31,824 bases of DNA from JBKPDV01 sp046728075 (GCA_046728075.1 JBKPDV010000186.1:1-31824), one strand, 5' to 3'; positions 11,801 to 17,919 are shown, numbered from the stretch's first letter. Translations and numbers: made by a program. Notes: generated from the sequence alone by a model not told the origin.

Positions 11801-11898
11801 GAGGCTCCGTGTGGTACGGCAACGTGAAAGCCGTTCAGGAGCTGGCCAAGGATGCCTTCGATGCCATCAACAGCCGGCTGGCTTTCACCTGCGGCTAG
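8824..11898 (+). CDS. Large modular surface protein: propeller, HAF repeats, Thr/Pro stalk, C-terminal cap
   Basis: A 1024-residue protein in four parts. (1) A hydrophobic segment (residues 18-37, LFAAAALLLAAAFVAATVWG) follows a short basic start: a signal peptide or anchor. (2) Residues about 80-405 match a propeller module common in secreted bacterial proteins (GNLVVYRVGNGSAAL, VFLDEYTMSGG). (3) Residues about 407-676 hold six HAF-type repeats of form GIN-x-GQIVG-Y with HGFL, alternating with TFTTINYPGA-like strands. (4) Residues about 678-857 are a Thr/Pro/Asn stalk of TNTPT units. (5) Residues 859-1024 form a cap beginning GALGMGFWKNKNGQ, as seen at the ends of other TNTPT-stalk proteins. 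It is probably displayed on the cell surface; the ligand is unknown. AGAAG precedes the ATG weakly. Its end overlaps the end of dgcA by 14 bases. Confidence 0.88.
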   Translation: MSRREFGPEFGESARPRLFAAAALLLAAAFVAATVWGRSSDDRPAAPDASKSDESANPSLDTHRAAPLAHASPAQKLSGPFTRGNLVVYRVGNGSAALTSSATPVFLDEYTMSGGSPVNSVALPTTVNGSNRRLTANGVAAGEGLMTLSRDGQYLTATGYDADVGTANVTASASSTVNRVVARIDASGAVDTTTALTDAADGAMPRSATSTNGTDLWIDGGTGGIRYTTLGSTTSTQLSTTVTNLRQTNIFGGQLYVSSFSGSVHLGTVGSGTPTTSGQTITNLPGFPTTGSPQSFFFAHLSSSDAGLDTVYVADDNGAGTGGIQKYSLVGGAWTASGTITSTAGLHGLTGFAVSGTAHLFATSPGALFALTDSSGYNANITGTLVTLATPSPNEEFRGVAFTPSGPGSFTFTPIEFPGAIQTVPGGINSLGQIVGTYILPAGARHGFLDVGGSFTSFDDPNATVGTEGSDINTSGQIAGSYDFTDPDHPFEGAHGFLLNGGIFTAIDFPAAGVTSTTPDGINDSGDVVGVYRTNSPGSGFLFSGGSYTTVNVPSPACCTHANGINNAGQIVGQFNVPDDTAPHQGFLKTGGTFTTINYPGATDTTLQGINNLGDIVGDAQTSNATFGFLLTGGNFFTIAPPAAIATAVGAINDQGQIVGLYQDQSSLLHGFLATRVTPTPTPTPTSTRTPTNTPTSTAVPPTNTPTLSPTNTPTLTATNTPTPTPTTTPTATPTNTPTSTATNTPVPPTNTATPTPTNTATNTPTQTLTSTPTATATNSPTGTAVPATNTPTLTSTATPTNTATNTPTQSPTRTLTATATTATSTPTQTPVPATNTPTATRTPTPTTSTTPGPASTGALGMGFWKNKNGQTIIRGGSSTAGVCNSGTWLRQYAPFRDLPGTASCDQVAAYVANVIDVANGATMNTMLKAQMLATALDVYFSDPALGGNKINASAPIGGIRIDLTSDQAAFGGSSCLTVSQMLAYAASQSNVGGSVWYGNVKAVQELAKDAFDAINSRLAFTCG
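10855..11395 (+). repeat. Low-complexity Thr/Pro-coding tract with a 33-bp direct repeat
   Basis: This stretch is built from short ACNCCNAC-type units encoding TNTPT/TPTPT. It includes an exact 33-base direct repeat at 11092-11124 and 11221-11253 (starting CCGACGAACACGG, ending GCCGACTCAG), spaced 129 bases start to start, which is a multiple of three. Recombination between the copies would shorten the stalk by 43 residues without a frameshift. Confidence 0.8.
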
Positions 11899-12958
11899 CG
11901 CGCACGCCCAGTCCCGGCGCATCGGTCGTCCGCATGCGGCCTCGCTCGATCACGAAACCGCTTTGCGCGACGTCCCGCGCCAGATCGAGGCTCCCGTCCA
12001 GGTCGAGATAGCGGGTCGCGGGAGAGGCGAACGCGGCGTGGAGGGCGGCCGCGATCGAGATGCGGCTCTCGTCCATGCAGCCCCACATCAGATCGATGCC
12101 GGACGCCTCGGCAATCGCGGCTATGCGCAGGGCAGGACGAATACCGCCGCACTTCATCAGCTTGATGTTGAAGATTCCGCAGGCGCGCGGCGAAGCGGCC
12201 AGCGCGAGGGCGTCTCTGTCGTCTAACAGGCTCTCGTCCGCCGCGATCCGCTCCTTCCAGGCCGTGGGCAGCTCGCGCATTGCATCGACCGCGCCGGCCT
12301 GCATCGGCTGTTCGACGAACTCCAGATCGAGCGAGGCCGTTTCTTCGAAGAACCGGATCGTCTCCTCCCGCGTGTATCCCTGGTTTGCGTCGACGCGGAC
12401 GAGGACATCCGGCCCGATCGACTCGCGCAAGCGGACCAGGTGCTCCAGGTCTCCTTCCAGGTCCAGTCCCGTCTTCACCTTCAGGATCGAGAAGCCCAGG
12501 CCCAGGCACCGGTGCGCCTCGACCAGGGTTTCCTCGACTCCCTGGATTCCGATCGTGATCGAGGTGGGGAGCTCGAAGTGAACGCGGCCGAGCACGTCGG
12601 CGAGCGGCCGCTCGAGATCCTGCGCGAAGAGGTCGTGGAATGCCATGTCGATCGCGGCCCGCGCGGCCGGGGCGTCGGGAATCCTCAACTTCGCCTCGCC
12701 GCAGAGAACCGCGACTTCCCTGATATCGCGGCCAACGAGCCAACCGAGGTTCTCCTCGCCGAGGCTCGCGCGGCAGATCTCGAGCGTCTCCCCTGTGACC
12801 CGCGGCTCCGGCGAGGCGGCGCCAAGCCCGACTCGACCGGAATCCGTCCGGATCTCGACGACGACGTTGGAAACGGAATCGATCTTTCGAAACGCGATCG
12901 TATACGGGCGCGTCAGGCCGAGCTCCTCGGTCCGGGTCTCGACCGAAACGATCTTCAC
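11885..12958 (-). CDS. dgcA: Enolase-superfamily epimerase/racemase, DgcA-like (N-acetyl-D-glutamate racemase)
   Basis: A 357-residue member of the enolase superfamily, dipeptide-epimerase branch. All catalytic landmarks are present: KVK (160-162), RVDANQG (Asp190), EFVEQP (Glu216), AADES (Asp241) and NIKLMKCGG (Lys266). These are the two acid/base lysines and the three Mg2+ carboxylates. On sequence alone it could be an L-Ala-D/L-Glu epimerase. Pairing with a DgcN-type gene points instead to N-acetyl-D-glutamate racemase in D-glutamate catabolism, which feeds N-acetyl-L-glutamate into arginine metabolism. GTG start at 12958 overlaps the dgcN stop (GTGA), so the two are translationally coupled. 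Its 3' end overlaps the converging surface-protein gene by 14 bases. Confidence 0.85.
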   Translation of the reverse strand: MKIVSVETRTEELGLTRPYTIAFRKIDSVSNVVVEIRTDSGRVGLGAASPEPRVTGETLEICRASLGEENLGWLVGRDIREVAVLCGEAKLRIPDAPAARAAIDMAFHDLFAQDLERPLADVLGRVHFELPTSITIGIQGVEETLVEAHRCLGLGFSILKVKTGLDLEGDLEHLVRLRESIGPDVLVRVDANQGYTREETIRFFEETASLDLEFVEQPMQAGAVDAMRELPTAWKERIAADESLLDDRDALALAASPRACGIFNIKLMKCGGIRPALRIAAIAEASGIDLMWGCMDESRISIAAALHAAFASPATRYLDLDGSLDLARDVAQSGFVIERGRMRTTDAPGLGVRASRR

Positions 12959-14025
12959 TGGCCTTTTTCGGAGTCCACGAAGTCCTGCACCGCGGTCACG
13001 AGCGATCGAACTCCTTCCTCGAGCGGCAGGGCCACGGGAATCCGAAGCTCGGTCTCGAGCCGGCTGCGCTCCTTTCGCAGACGCTCGATCATCAATCCCT
13101 CTCCGTTCAAGGCGAGGCCGAGCGTGCGTGCCCCGAGCAGGCGCAGCAGCTCGATCTCCTCCGCGACGGGCGGGATCTGCAGCCCCTCTTCCTCGAAACC
13201 CTCGAAGCAGAGTCGCGCGGGCGCATGCTGCAGGATGACTCCGCGGGCTCCGGCCGAGACGACGAGCTCGGATCCGCACGGCCCGGACGGGTTTCGCAGC
13301 GAGGACTGACCTTCCAGAAAGATCACGTCGGGAGACCGCTCCCGCGCGCAGGAGAGAATCGCGTGCTCGAGCTCCCCGCAGACGAAGTCGTTGGGCAGCG
13401 CGTCGAGCACGATCCCGTATGGCGCTCCCTGGAGCCACCCGGTCTGGCCCGTCGAGATCCACTCGGCCTTGATTCCCGACAGGCGGCAGGCCTCGACCAT
13501 CATGCGCGTGGTCGTCCGCTTGCCGATCGCGCAATCCGTCCCGAGCACGGCGACCCTCGGCGTCTTCAACCGGGTGATCTCGCCGGTCCAGAAGTGGAGA
13601 TCTCCGCTCGGCCGCACCTTCCGGACATCCGTAATCGTCACTCCGTTCAACCTTGCCACCTCTGCGAGAAGAGAGTCCTCGGAAGCAAGCTCGTGAAGCC
13701 CATTGACGATAGAGATGCCGAGCTCGAGCGCCTCGGCGAGGCTGGCACGCAGCTCCGGCGGAAGTCTTCCGCCGTGCGTGGCGACGCCGAGAATGGCGTA
13801 GTCCGGCTTCTCCGGAAGCCGCTCGAGAGCCTCGGTCAGCGACTCGAAGATCGGGATCCCGCGCGGCTGCCCGTCCAGGATCTCCCCAGCGTCGCGTCCC
13901 GCGGTCGGCGGATCGATCACGCCCACGATGCGATACCGGTCCGTGCCCCGCACGAGCCCGTGCGCCGTCTTCCCGTTGGTCGTCGCGAAGAAGCCGTTGC
14001 AGAGGATGACCGCCGTGCCGTCCAC
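12955..14025 (-). CDS. dgcN: DUF1611 family protein, DgcN-like (D-glutamate N-acetyltransferase)
   Basis: A 356-residue protein with the two DUF1611 parts. The N-terminal half is Rossmann-like (AVILCNGFFATTNGKTAHGL, YRIVGVIDPPTAGRDAG). The C-terminal half is P-loop-like with GTDCAIGKRTTT near residue 158, DVIFLEGQSSLRNPSGP, and GVILQHAPARLCFEGF. Members next to dgcA are known as DgcN, which acetylates D-glutamate before racemisation; other DUF1611 proteins are uncharacterised. The GTG start at 14025 begins the family's usual opening. An ATG at 14032 is out of frame. It forms a two-gene operon with dgcA and is divergent from the redox cluster starting near 14108. Confidence 0.82.
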   Translation of the reverse strand: MDGTAVILCNGFFATTNGKTAHGLVRGTDRYRIVGVIDPPTAGRDAGEILDGQPRGIPIFESLTEALERLPEKPDYAILGVATHGGRLPPELRASLAEALELGISIVNGLHELASEDSLLAEVARLNGVTITDVRKVRPSGDLHFWTGEITRLKTPRVAVLGTDCAIGKRTTTRMMVEACRLSGIKAEWISTGQTGWLQGAPYGIVLDALPNDFVCGELEHAILSCARERSPDVIFLEGQSSLRNPSGPCGSELVVSAGARGVILQHAPARLCFEGFEEEGLQIPPVAEEIELLRLLGARTLGLALNGEGLMIERLRKERSRLETELRIPVALPLEEGVRSLVTAVQDFVDSEKGQ

Positions 14026-14107
14026 GCCCCATTATTGCCAATCTTTCGCCGACTTCGCGCTCGCCGAAGCCGCAGGACCGGAGATAACATGGCGAAATGG
14101 AGGTCCC

Positions 14108-14527
14108 CTGAATCCTCTTCGAGCCAGCCTCGCAAGAAGAGTCGGGCTTCTGATCCTCGCCGGGACAGCGGCGGTGGGGATCACTGCACTCATGGCGCAG
14201 GCCAGATCGGGAGTGCTGGACGGAAAGACCTTCGCTGGCGAGTACGGAAAAACAGGGAAGAAGGCAGAAGGAAAAGACGAGCTGATCTTCAAAGACGGCC
14301 GGTTCCGATCGACAGCCTGCGATCCGTACAAGTTCGGCGATGCCGCCTACACCACGACCCCGGATGGGGGCGCCGTCCAGTTCGAAGCGGAGACCGAGAG
14401 CCCGAAGTACGGACGCATGAAGTGGTCCGGGAGAGTCCAGGGCGACCTCCTCGAGGGCACCTTCACCTGGACCAAGAAAAACAACAAGACCGTGGATTAC
14501 TGGATCAAGGCCACGCGCAAGGGATAG
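14108..14527 (+). CDS. Exported protein of unknown function, first gene of the redox cluster
   Basis: The coding frame is clear over 14174-14527: DGKTFAGEYGKTGKKAEGKD, ELIFKDGRFRSTACDPYKFG, AAYTTTPDGGAVQFEAETES, MKWSGRVQGDLLEGTFTW. It suggests a small lipocalin-like beta domain after a signal peptide (ARRVGLLILAGTAAVGITALMAQA). The start is uncertain. A complete signal peptide needs CTG at 14108, just behind GGAGGT (14099-14104), with unusually tight spacing. GTG 14174 or ATG 14192 would cut the signal peptide; starts above 14025 would run into dgcN. The family is not recognised. It ends 35 bases before the Sec-redoxin gene, so co-transcription is likely. Confidence 0.55.
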   Translation: MNPLRASLARRVGLLILAGTAAVGITALMAQARSGVLDGKTFAGEYGKTGKKAEGKDELIFKDGRFRSTACDPYKFGDAAYTTTPDGGAVQFEAETESPKYGRMKWSGRVQGDLLEGTFTWTKKNNKTVDYWIKATRKG

Positions 14528-14562
14528 AGAGAATGTGTTGCAGTGACCTCATGAAAGGCGGC

Positions 14563-15108
14563 ATGAGTCGCAGATTCGTCCTCCCCGCCGCCGCGCTTCT
14601 GCTGGCCGCTGCCGGGCTCGCGCAGGTGAAGCAGCCCTGGATCGGAAACCCGGCGCCCTCCTTCAGCCTCTCGACCCTCGACGGAAAGAAGCTCGCCCTC
14701 TCGGACCTCAAGGGCAAGCTCGTGGTGCTTCACTTCGGCGCGGGTTGGTGACCCTTCTGCAATGCGGAGGCTCCGCATCTCGAGGCGTTGTTCCAAAAAT
14801 ATAAGGGTCGGGGCGTGCAGGTCGTCGTGATCGACGTCAAAGAGACGAAGGAGAAGACGGAGGAATACGCGAAGCGGTCAGGGTTCTCCTTCCCGGTGCT
14901 GCTCGACAGCGACGGGAAGGCGGCGACGAGCTATGCACCGCCCGGGGCCCAGCCGGATCTCCCCAGAGACCAGGTGCCGATCGCCGCGAACCTGATTCTC
15001 GACCGCGACGGAAGGATCGGATTCTACTCGCTCCTGGACACGGCGAGCTTCGATGCCAAGCTGGTGGCCTTGACCGCTCGGCTCGAAGAGCTTCTCTCAG
15101 CAAAGTAA
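14563..15108 (+). CDS. Probable selenoprotein: exported redoxin with Sec-Pro-Phe-Cys active site
   Basis: A 181-residue AhpC/TlpA-type redoxin if TGA at 14749-14751 is read as selenocysteine (Sec63). The signal peptide is MSRRFVLPAAALLLAAAGLA. The fold follows as IGNPAPSFSLSTLDGKKLAL, LVVLHFGAGW-Sec-PFC-NAEAPHLEAL, VQVVVIDVKETKEKTEEYA, FPVLLDSDGKAATSY and ANLILDRDGRIGFYS. TGA sits exactly at the first Cys of the CxxC site, and Cys66 is kept. The frame is otherwise intact to TAA 15108, and a hairpin lies 10 bases past the TGA. It should act outside the cytoplasmic membrane as a thiol oxidoreductase or peroxidase. Start ATG 14563 has AAAGG upstream; ATG 14551 is possible. A standard gene caller would split it at the TGA. 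Confidence 0.85.
14762..14778 (+). promoter_or_regulatory. SECIS-like hairpin downstream of the in-frame TGA
   Basis: ATGCGGA (14762-14768) and TCCGCAT (14772-14778) form a perfect 7-bp stem closing a GGC loop, or a 6-bp stem with an AGGCU loop. The loop begins 17 bases after the TGA, inside the 16-37-base window of bacterial SECIS elements, and has G in the first two loop positions as SelB recognition requires. The hairpin lies inside the coding sequence (NAEAPH codons), as is normal in bacteria. Confidence 0.7.
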
Positions 15109-15606
15109 GTGACTCTCTTGCGGACGGGCGTGGCTCTCGCCGTCGGGTTCTTAGCGACCGCCGCGCGGGCCGGGGAACAAAGGCCTGTTGTGACTGTGGA
15201 ACCTTCCGCGGCGGTGTCGATCACCGCAGGAGCCTCGTCCGAAGCGCGATTCGTCATTCTCGTGGCGGACGGTTTCCATCTTCAGGCCAATCCGGCGAGC
15301 GAGAAGTATCTCGTCGCGACGGAGCTCGAAATGGCCAAGACGTCGGAAGTCTGGCCGGGAAGGCCCGTCTATCCTCCCGGACGGCCCTACCGCCTTCGGG
15401 GCGCCTCGAGCGATCTGACGACCTACGAGGGCCGTTTCGAGATCCGCCTGCCGATCACGGCCTCGGCGAAAGCCAAGCCAGGAGCCGGTGCTCTCACCGG
15501 AAAGCTCCACTACCAGGCCTGCGACGCGAAGACATGCCTCTTTCCCTCCTCCGTGCCTGTGGAGCTCAAGGTCACTGTCGTGGCATCGAAGTCGAGCAGC
15601 AGGTAA
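15109..15606 (+). CDS. Exported DsbD alpha-like (thiol:disulfide interchange N-terminal) domain protein
   Basis: A 165-residue protein with a signal peptide (LLRTGVALAVGFLATAARAG) and one immunoglobulin-like domain of the DsbD N-terminal type: FVILVADGFHLQANPASEKY, YPPGRPYRL, YEGRFEIRLPITASA, GALTGKLHYQACDAKTC-LFP. The two cysteines in ACDAKTC correspond to the redox pair of nDsbD, which passes electrons to periplasmic partners. No membrane domain is fused, unlike full DsbD. GTG 15109 follows the redoxin's TAA directly (TAAGTG), so the pair is almost certainly co-translated. The obvious inference is that it reduces the Sec-redoxin or works beside it. It is followed within 25 bases by the next operon's promoter. 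Confidence 0.8.
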   Translation: MTLLRTGVALAVGFLATAARAGEQRPVVTVEPSAAVSITAGASSEARFVILVADGFHLQANPASEKYLVATELEMAKTSEVWPGRPVYPPGRPYRLRGASSDLTTYEGRFEIRLPITASAKAKPGAGALTGKLHYQACDAKTCLFPSSVPVELKVTVVASKSSSR

Positions 15607-15626
15607 CAGCCAACGGCGGCGGCGCC

Positions 15627-15656
15627 TTGACTGGCGATCGAGAAAGAGGATATACA
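15627..15656 (+). promoter_or_regulatory. Sigma-70-type promoter for the cysteine attenuator operon
   Basis: TTGACT (15627-15632) and TATACA (15651-15656) are separated by 18 bases, a good match to -35/-10 spacing. Transcription would start near 15663, which is the A of the leader-peptide ATG, so the leader may be leaderless. AGAGGA at 15645-15650 is a distant alternative ribosome site if the start point lies further upstream. Confidence 0.6.
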
Positions 15657-15662
15657 GGCCAA

Positions 15663-15746
15663 ATGAGCCTGTGCCCGGCCCTCCGCAGCAACGGCACGTC
15701 GATGTGTTGTTGTCCCCGTTGCGGGAAAGGAGCGCCCGGAGCCTGA
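15663..15746 (+). CDS. Cysteine-rich leader peptide (27 residues)
   Basis: The open frame reads MSLCPALRSNGTS, MCCCPRC, GKGAPGA, stop TGA 15744-15746. Codons 15-17 are TGT TGT TGT (15705-15713) and codon 20 is TGC, giving four Cys in six codons in a region with little else to explain. It sits between a good promoter and a Rho-independent terminator in front of a sulfur-type operon. The arrangement is that of an amino-acid attenuation leader; Cys-codon-rich upstream frames of this kind are known from actinobacteria. Its product probably has no role beyond ribosome stalling when Cys-tRNA is scarce. A small Cys-rich metal-binding peptide is a less likely alternative. Confidence 0.72.
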   Translation: MSLCPALRSNGTSMCCCPRCGKGAPGA

Positions 15747-15813
15747 TCACTCTCTAAGAAACAGTTCCAGCAGCTTTCAAGACCCGCAACGGTGTAGCCG
15801 GAGCGGGTTTTTT
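15688..15813 (+). terminator. Attenuator: 1-2-3-4 segments ending in an intrinsic terminator
   Basis: Segment 1 GCAACGG (15688-15694) can pair with segment 2 CCGTTGCGGG (15716-15725). Segment 2 is also perfectly complementary over 10 bases to segment 3 CCCGCAACGG (15783-15792). Segment 3 forms the left arm of the terminator, ACCCGC (15782-15787) with GCGGGT (15803-15808, segment 4), helped by an inner CGG/CCG, followed by TTTTTT (15808-15813). So 2:3 (antiterminator) and 3:4 (terminator) exclude each other, as in trp-type attenuators. Segment 1 lies just ahead of the Cys codons and would be covered by a stalled ribosome. The terminator ends 43 bases before the ATP-grasp gene. Confidence 0.75.
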
Positions 15814-15856
15814 GTTTCCCGCTCCCAAGCGCCGGAAGGGTCAGGAGGATGACACG

Positions 15857-16861
15857 ATGGACCCTGACCGACCGATCGCGATCTTCTACGAGCACCCGCA
15901 TTGGTTCGAGCCCCTCTTCGCGGAGCTCACGCGGCGGGAGATTCCGCATCTAAAGATCGACGCCGGGAGCCATGAGTTCGACCCGGCGCGGGTCGAGGAC
16001 TTCTCTCTCCTTTTCAACCGGATGAGTCCGTCGGCCTGGAAACGCGGCCGAGGCGAAGCGATTTTCTTCACGCACGATTACATCGGGCACCTGGAGAGCC
16101 GCGGGCTTCCAGTGTTCAACGGCTCGAAAGCCTTCGCGCTGGAGACGAGTAAGGCTCTGCAGGTGTCGCTCCTGGAACGACTCCGACTGCCGGTCCCGCG
16201 CACGGTCGTGGTCAATCGCTCGGCGCTCCTTCCGCGGGCCGCGCGGCATTTGGCTTTTCCGCTCATCGTCAAGCCGAACGTCGGAGGCAGCGGGGCCGGC
16301 ATCATCCGGTTTGACGGAATGCTGGAGCTCGTCGCCGCCATCGAGAGCGGCGCCGTCTCCGGCGGCCTGGATGGAACGCTGTTGCTTCAGGAATATCACC
16401 CGCCGCGCGGCCGCTCGATCGTGCGTGTCGAGACGCTCGAAGGAGGCTATCTCTACGGCATCCGCATTCACCTGGAGGAGGGCGCGGGCTTCGACCTCTG
16501 CCCGGCCGATGTCTGCAAGACCGTCGACGGCGCGGATCTGGTCAGCGCCGCCTGCCCTGTCGGCGCCGCCAAGGTGGGTCTGACGGTGGAGGCGTACGAG
16601 CCTCCTCCCGAAGTCATTCGGCAGGTGGAGCGGATCGCGCAGGCGGCGGACCTCGATGTCGGCGGAATCGAGTATCTCGAGAGCGACCGGGACGGGCGCC
16701 TCTACTTCTACGACATCAACGCCCTATCCAACTTCGTGGCCGATCCGGTTCGCGTCGTTGGTTTCGATCCGACGCAACGGCTGGTGGACGTCCTGCTGTC
16801 GCGCGCGGGCATCGAGGAGGCCGGCGAGCCGGCGGTCGCGGCCGGAGGGGGGCGGTCATGA
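15857..16861 (+). CDS. ATP-grasp ligase-type protein, RimK-like
   Basis: A 334-residue cytoplasmic protein with the ATP-grasp fold: an N-terminal Rossmann-like part (IAIFYEHPHWFEPLFAELTR, LLFNRMSPSAW), then FPLIVKPNVGGSGAGIIRFD (Lys139, glycine loop), LLLQEYHPP, and the metal-site strand LYFYDINALSNF (Asp287, Asn289). Such enzymes join a carboxylate to an amine or thiol through an acyl phosphate. The substrate is unknown. As first gene of a Cys-attenuated operon with a sulfonate-type monooxygenase, work on a sulfur-containing or peptide-like compound is inferred. AGGAGG (15843-15848) lies eight bases before ATG 15857. Its stop overlaps the next start (ATGA). Confidence 0.82.
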   Translation: MDPDRPIAIFYEHPHWFEPLFAELTRREIPHLKIDAGSHEFDPARVEDFSLLFNRMSPSAWKRGRGEAIFFTHDYIGHLESRGLPVFNGSKAFALETSKALQVSLLERLRLPVPRTVVVNRSALLPRAARHLAFPLIVKPNVGGSGAGIIRFDGMLELVAAIESGAVSGGLDGTLLLQEYHPPRGRSIVRVETLEGGYLYGIRIHLEEGAGFDLCPADVCKTVDGADLVSAACPVGAAKVGLTVEAYEPPPEVIRQVERIAQAADLDVGGIEYLESDRDGRLYFYDINALSNFVADPVRVVGFDPTQRLVDVLLSRAGIEEAGEPAVAAGGGRS

Positions 16862-17919
16862 GCCTTCGCTTTGGCTATTGGCTTCCCGTCTTCGGCGGCT
16901 GGCTGCGAAACGTCGAAGAGGAGGGCATGCCCGCGACGTGGGAATACGTTCGGGATCTGGCGATACGAAGTGAGCGGATCGGCTTTGATCTGACGCTGAT
17001 TGCCGAGCTCAACCTGAACGACATCAAGGGACCGGAAGCTCCGGCGCTCGATGCCTGGACGACGGCGGCGGCGCTCGCGGCCGTCACGCGGCGGCTGGAG
17101 CTGATGGTCGCGGTCCGTCCCACGTTCCACCACCCGGCTCTTTTCGCCAAGCAGGCGGCCAACATCGATCAAGTGAGCGCTGGCCGGCTGGCCTTGAATG
17201 TCGTTTCCTCGTGGTGGAAAGACGAGTCCACTCAGCACGGCCTTCCCTTCGACGAGCACGACAAGCGATATGAACGGACCGAGCAATGGCTGACTGTGGT
17301 CAAGGGGATGTGGAGTCAGCCGCGCTTCTCCAACACGGGGCCTTTCTATCGAATCCAGGAAGCTCTCCTCGAGCCCAAACCTGCTCGGCGGCCCTGGCCC
17401 ACGATTTACGCCGGGGGCGAGTCGGAGGCGGCTAAGAACCTGATTGCGAGGGAGTGCGACGCATATGTGATGCACGGAGATCCGCCCGCGACCATCGCGC
17501 GGAAGATTGCCGACATGGTGCAGCGTCGCGAACGACTCGCGCCGGCGGCGCGGCCGCTTCTCTTTGGGGTCTCTGGATTCGTCGTGTGCCGGGATACGCA
17601 CGAGGCCGCGCGTCAGGAGGTCTCGCGAATCACCGACGTCCGCGCCAGCGCCCGCGGCTATGCCAATTACGAACAGTGGATCTCGGGCACGAAGCTCGAG
17701 CAGCGAGTCAGTCTGGAGGATTACTCCGTGTCCAACCGAGGACTCCGCTCCGGCCTCGTCGGCACGCCCGAATCGATCGCCGAGAGGCTCGACGCCTTCG
17801 AGCGCGCGGGCGTGGATTTGACCCTTCTCCAGTTCTCGCCTCAGGCGGAGGAAATGGAGCGCTTTGCCGAGCGGGTCATCCCGCTCGTGCGGAGGCAGGA
17901 GCGAGAGGTAGTCGCTTGA
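16858..17919 (+). CDS. LLM-class FMNH2-dependent monooxygenase, sulfonate/sulfone type
   Basis: A 353-residue luciferase-like monooxygenase. It opens FGYWLPVFGGWLRNVEEEGM and has the family's core: YVRDLAIRSERIGFDLTLIA, RRLELMVAVRPTFHHPALFA, SAGRLALNVVSSWWKDES, PARRPWPTIYAGGESEAA and LVGTPESIAERLDAFERAGV. The pattern is closest to SsuD/SfnG-like enzymes, which split C-S bonds of sulfonates or dimethyl sulfone with FMNH2 and O2 to release sulfite or sulfinate. Exact substrate unknown. ATG 16858 overlaps the ATP-grasp stop by four bases and its own stop overlaps the next start (TTGA), so all three genes are coupled. It needs a separate FMN reductase; the next gene is a candidate. Confidence 0.86.
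   Translation: MSLRFGYWLPVFGGWLRNVEEEGMPATWEYVRDLAIRSERIGFDLTLIAELNLNDIKGPEAPALDAWTTAAALAAVTRRLELMVAVRPTFHHPALFAKQAANIDQVSAGRLALNVVSSWWKDESTQHGLPFDEHDKRYERTEQWLTVVKGMWSQPRFSNTGPFYRIQEALLEPKPARRPWPTIYAGGESEAAKNLIARECDAYVMHGDPPATIARKIADMVQRRERLAPAARPLLFGVSGFVVCRDTHEAARQEVSRITDVRASARGYANYEQWISGTKLEQRVSLEDYSVSNRGLRSGLVGTPESIAERLDAFERAGVDLTLLQFSPQAEEMERFAERVIPLVRRQEREVVA

Noticed and set aside
11885..14041. A single 718-codon minus-strand gene
   Set aside because: Its first half is a shadow frame over dgcN; only the second half is real (dgcA), starting at the overlapping GTG 12958.
14749..14751. Plain nonsense mutation making the redoxin a pseudogene
   Set aside because: The TGA falls exactly on the catalytic Cys position, the rest of the frame is intact, and a SECIS-like hairpin follows. 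Sec is the simpler reading, though read-level checking is still open.
15607..15856. A tRNA-Sec gene or metabolite riboswitch in the intergenic region near the Sec-redoxin
   Set aside because: No tRNA cloverleaf or TCA anticodon stem was found, and no SAM, SAH or cobalamin consensus fits. The Cys-codon leader and terminator explain the region better.
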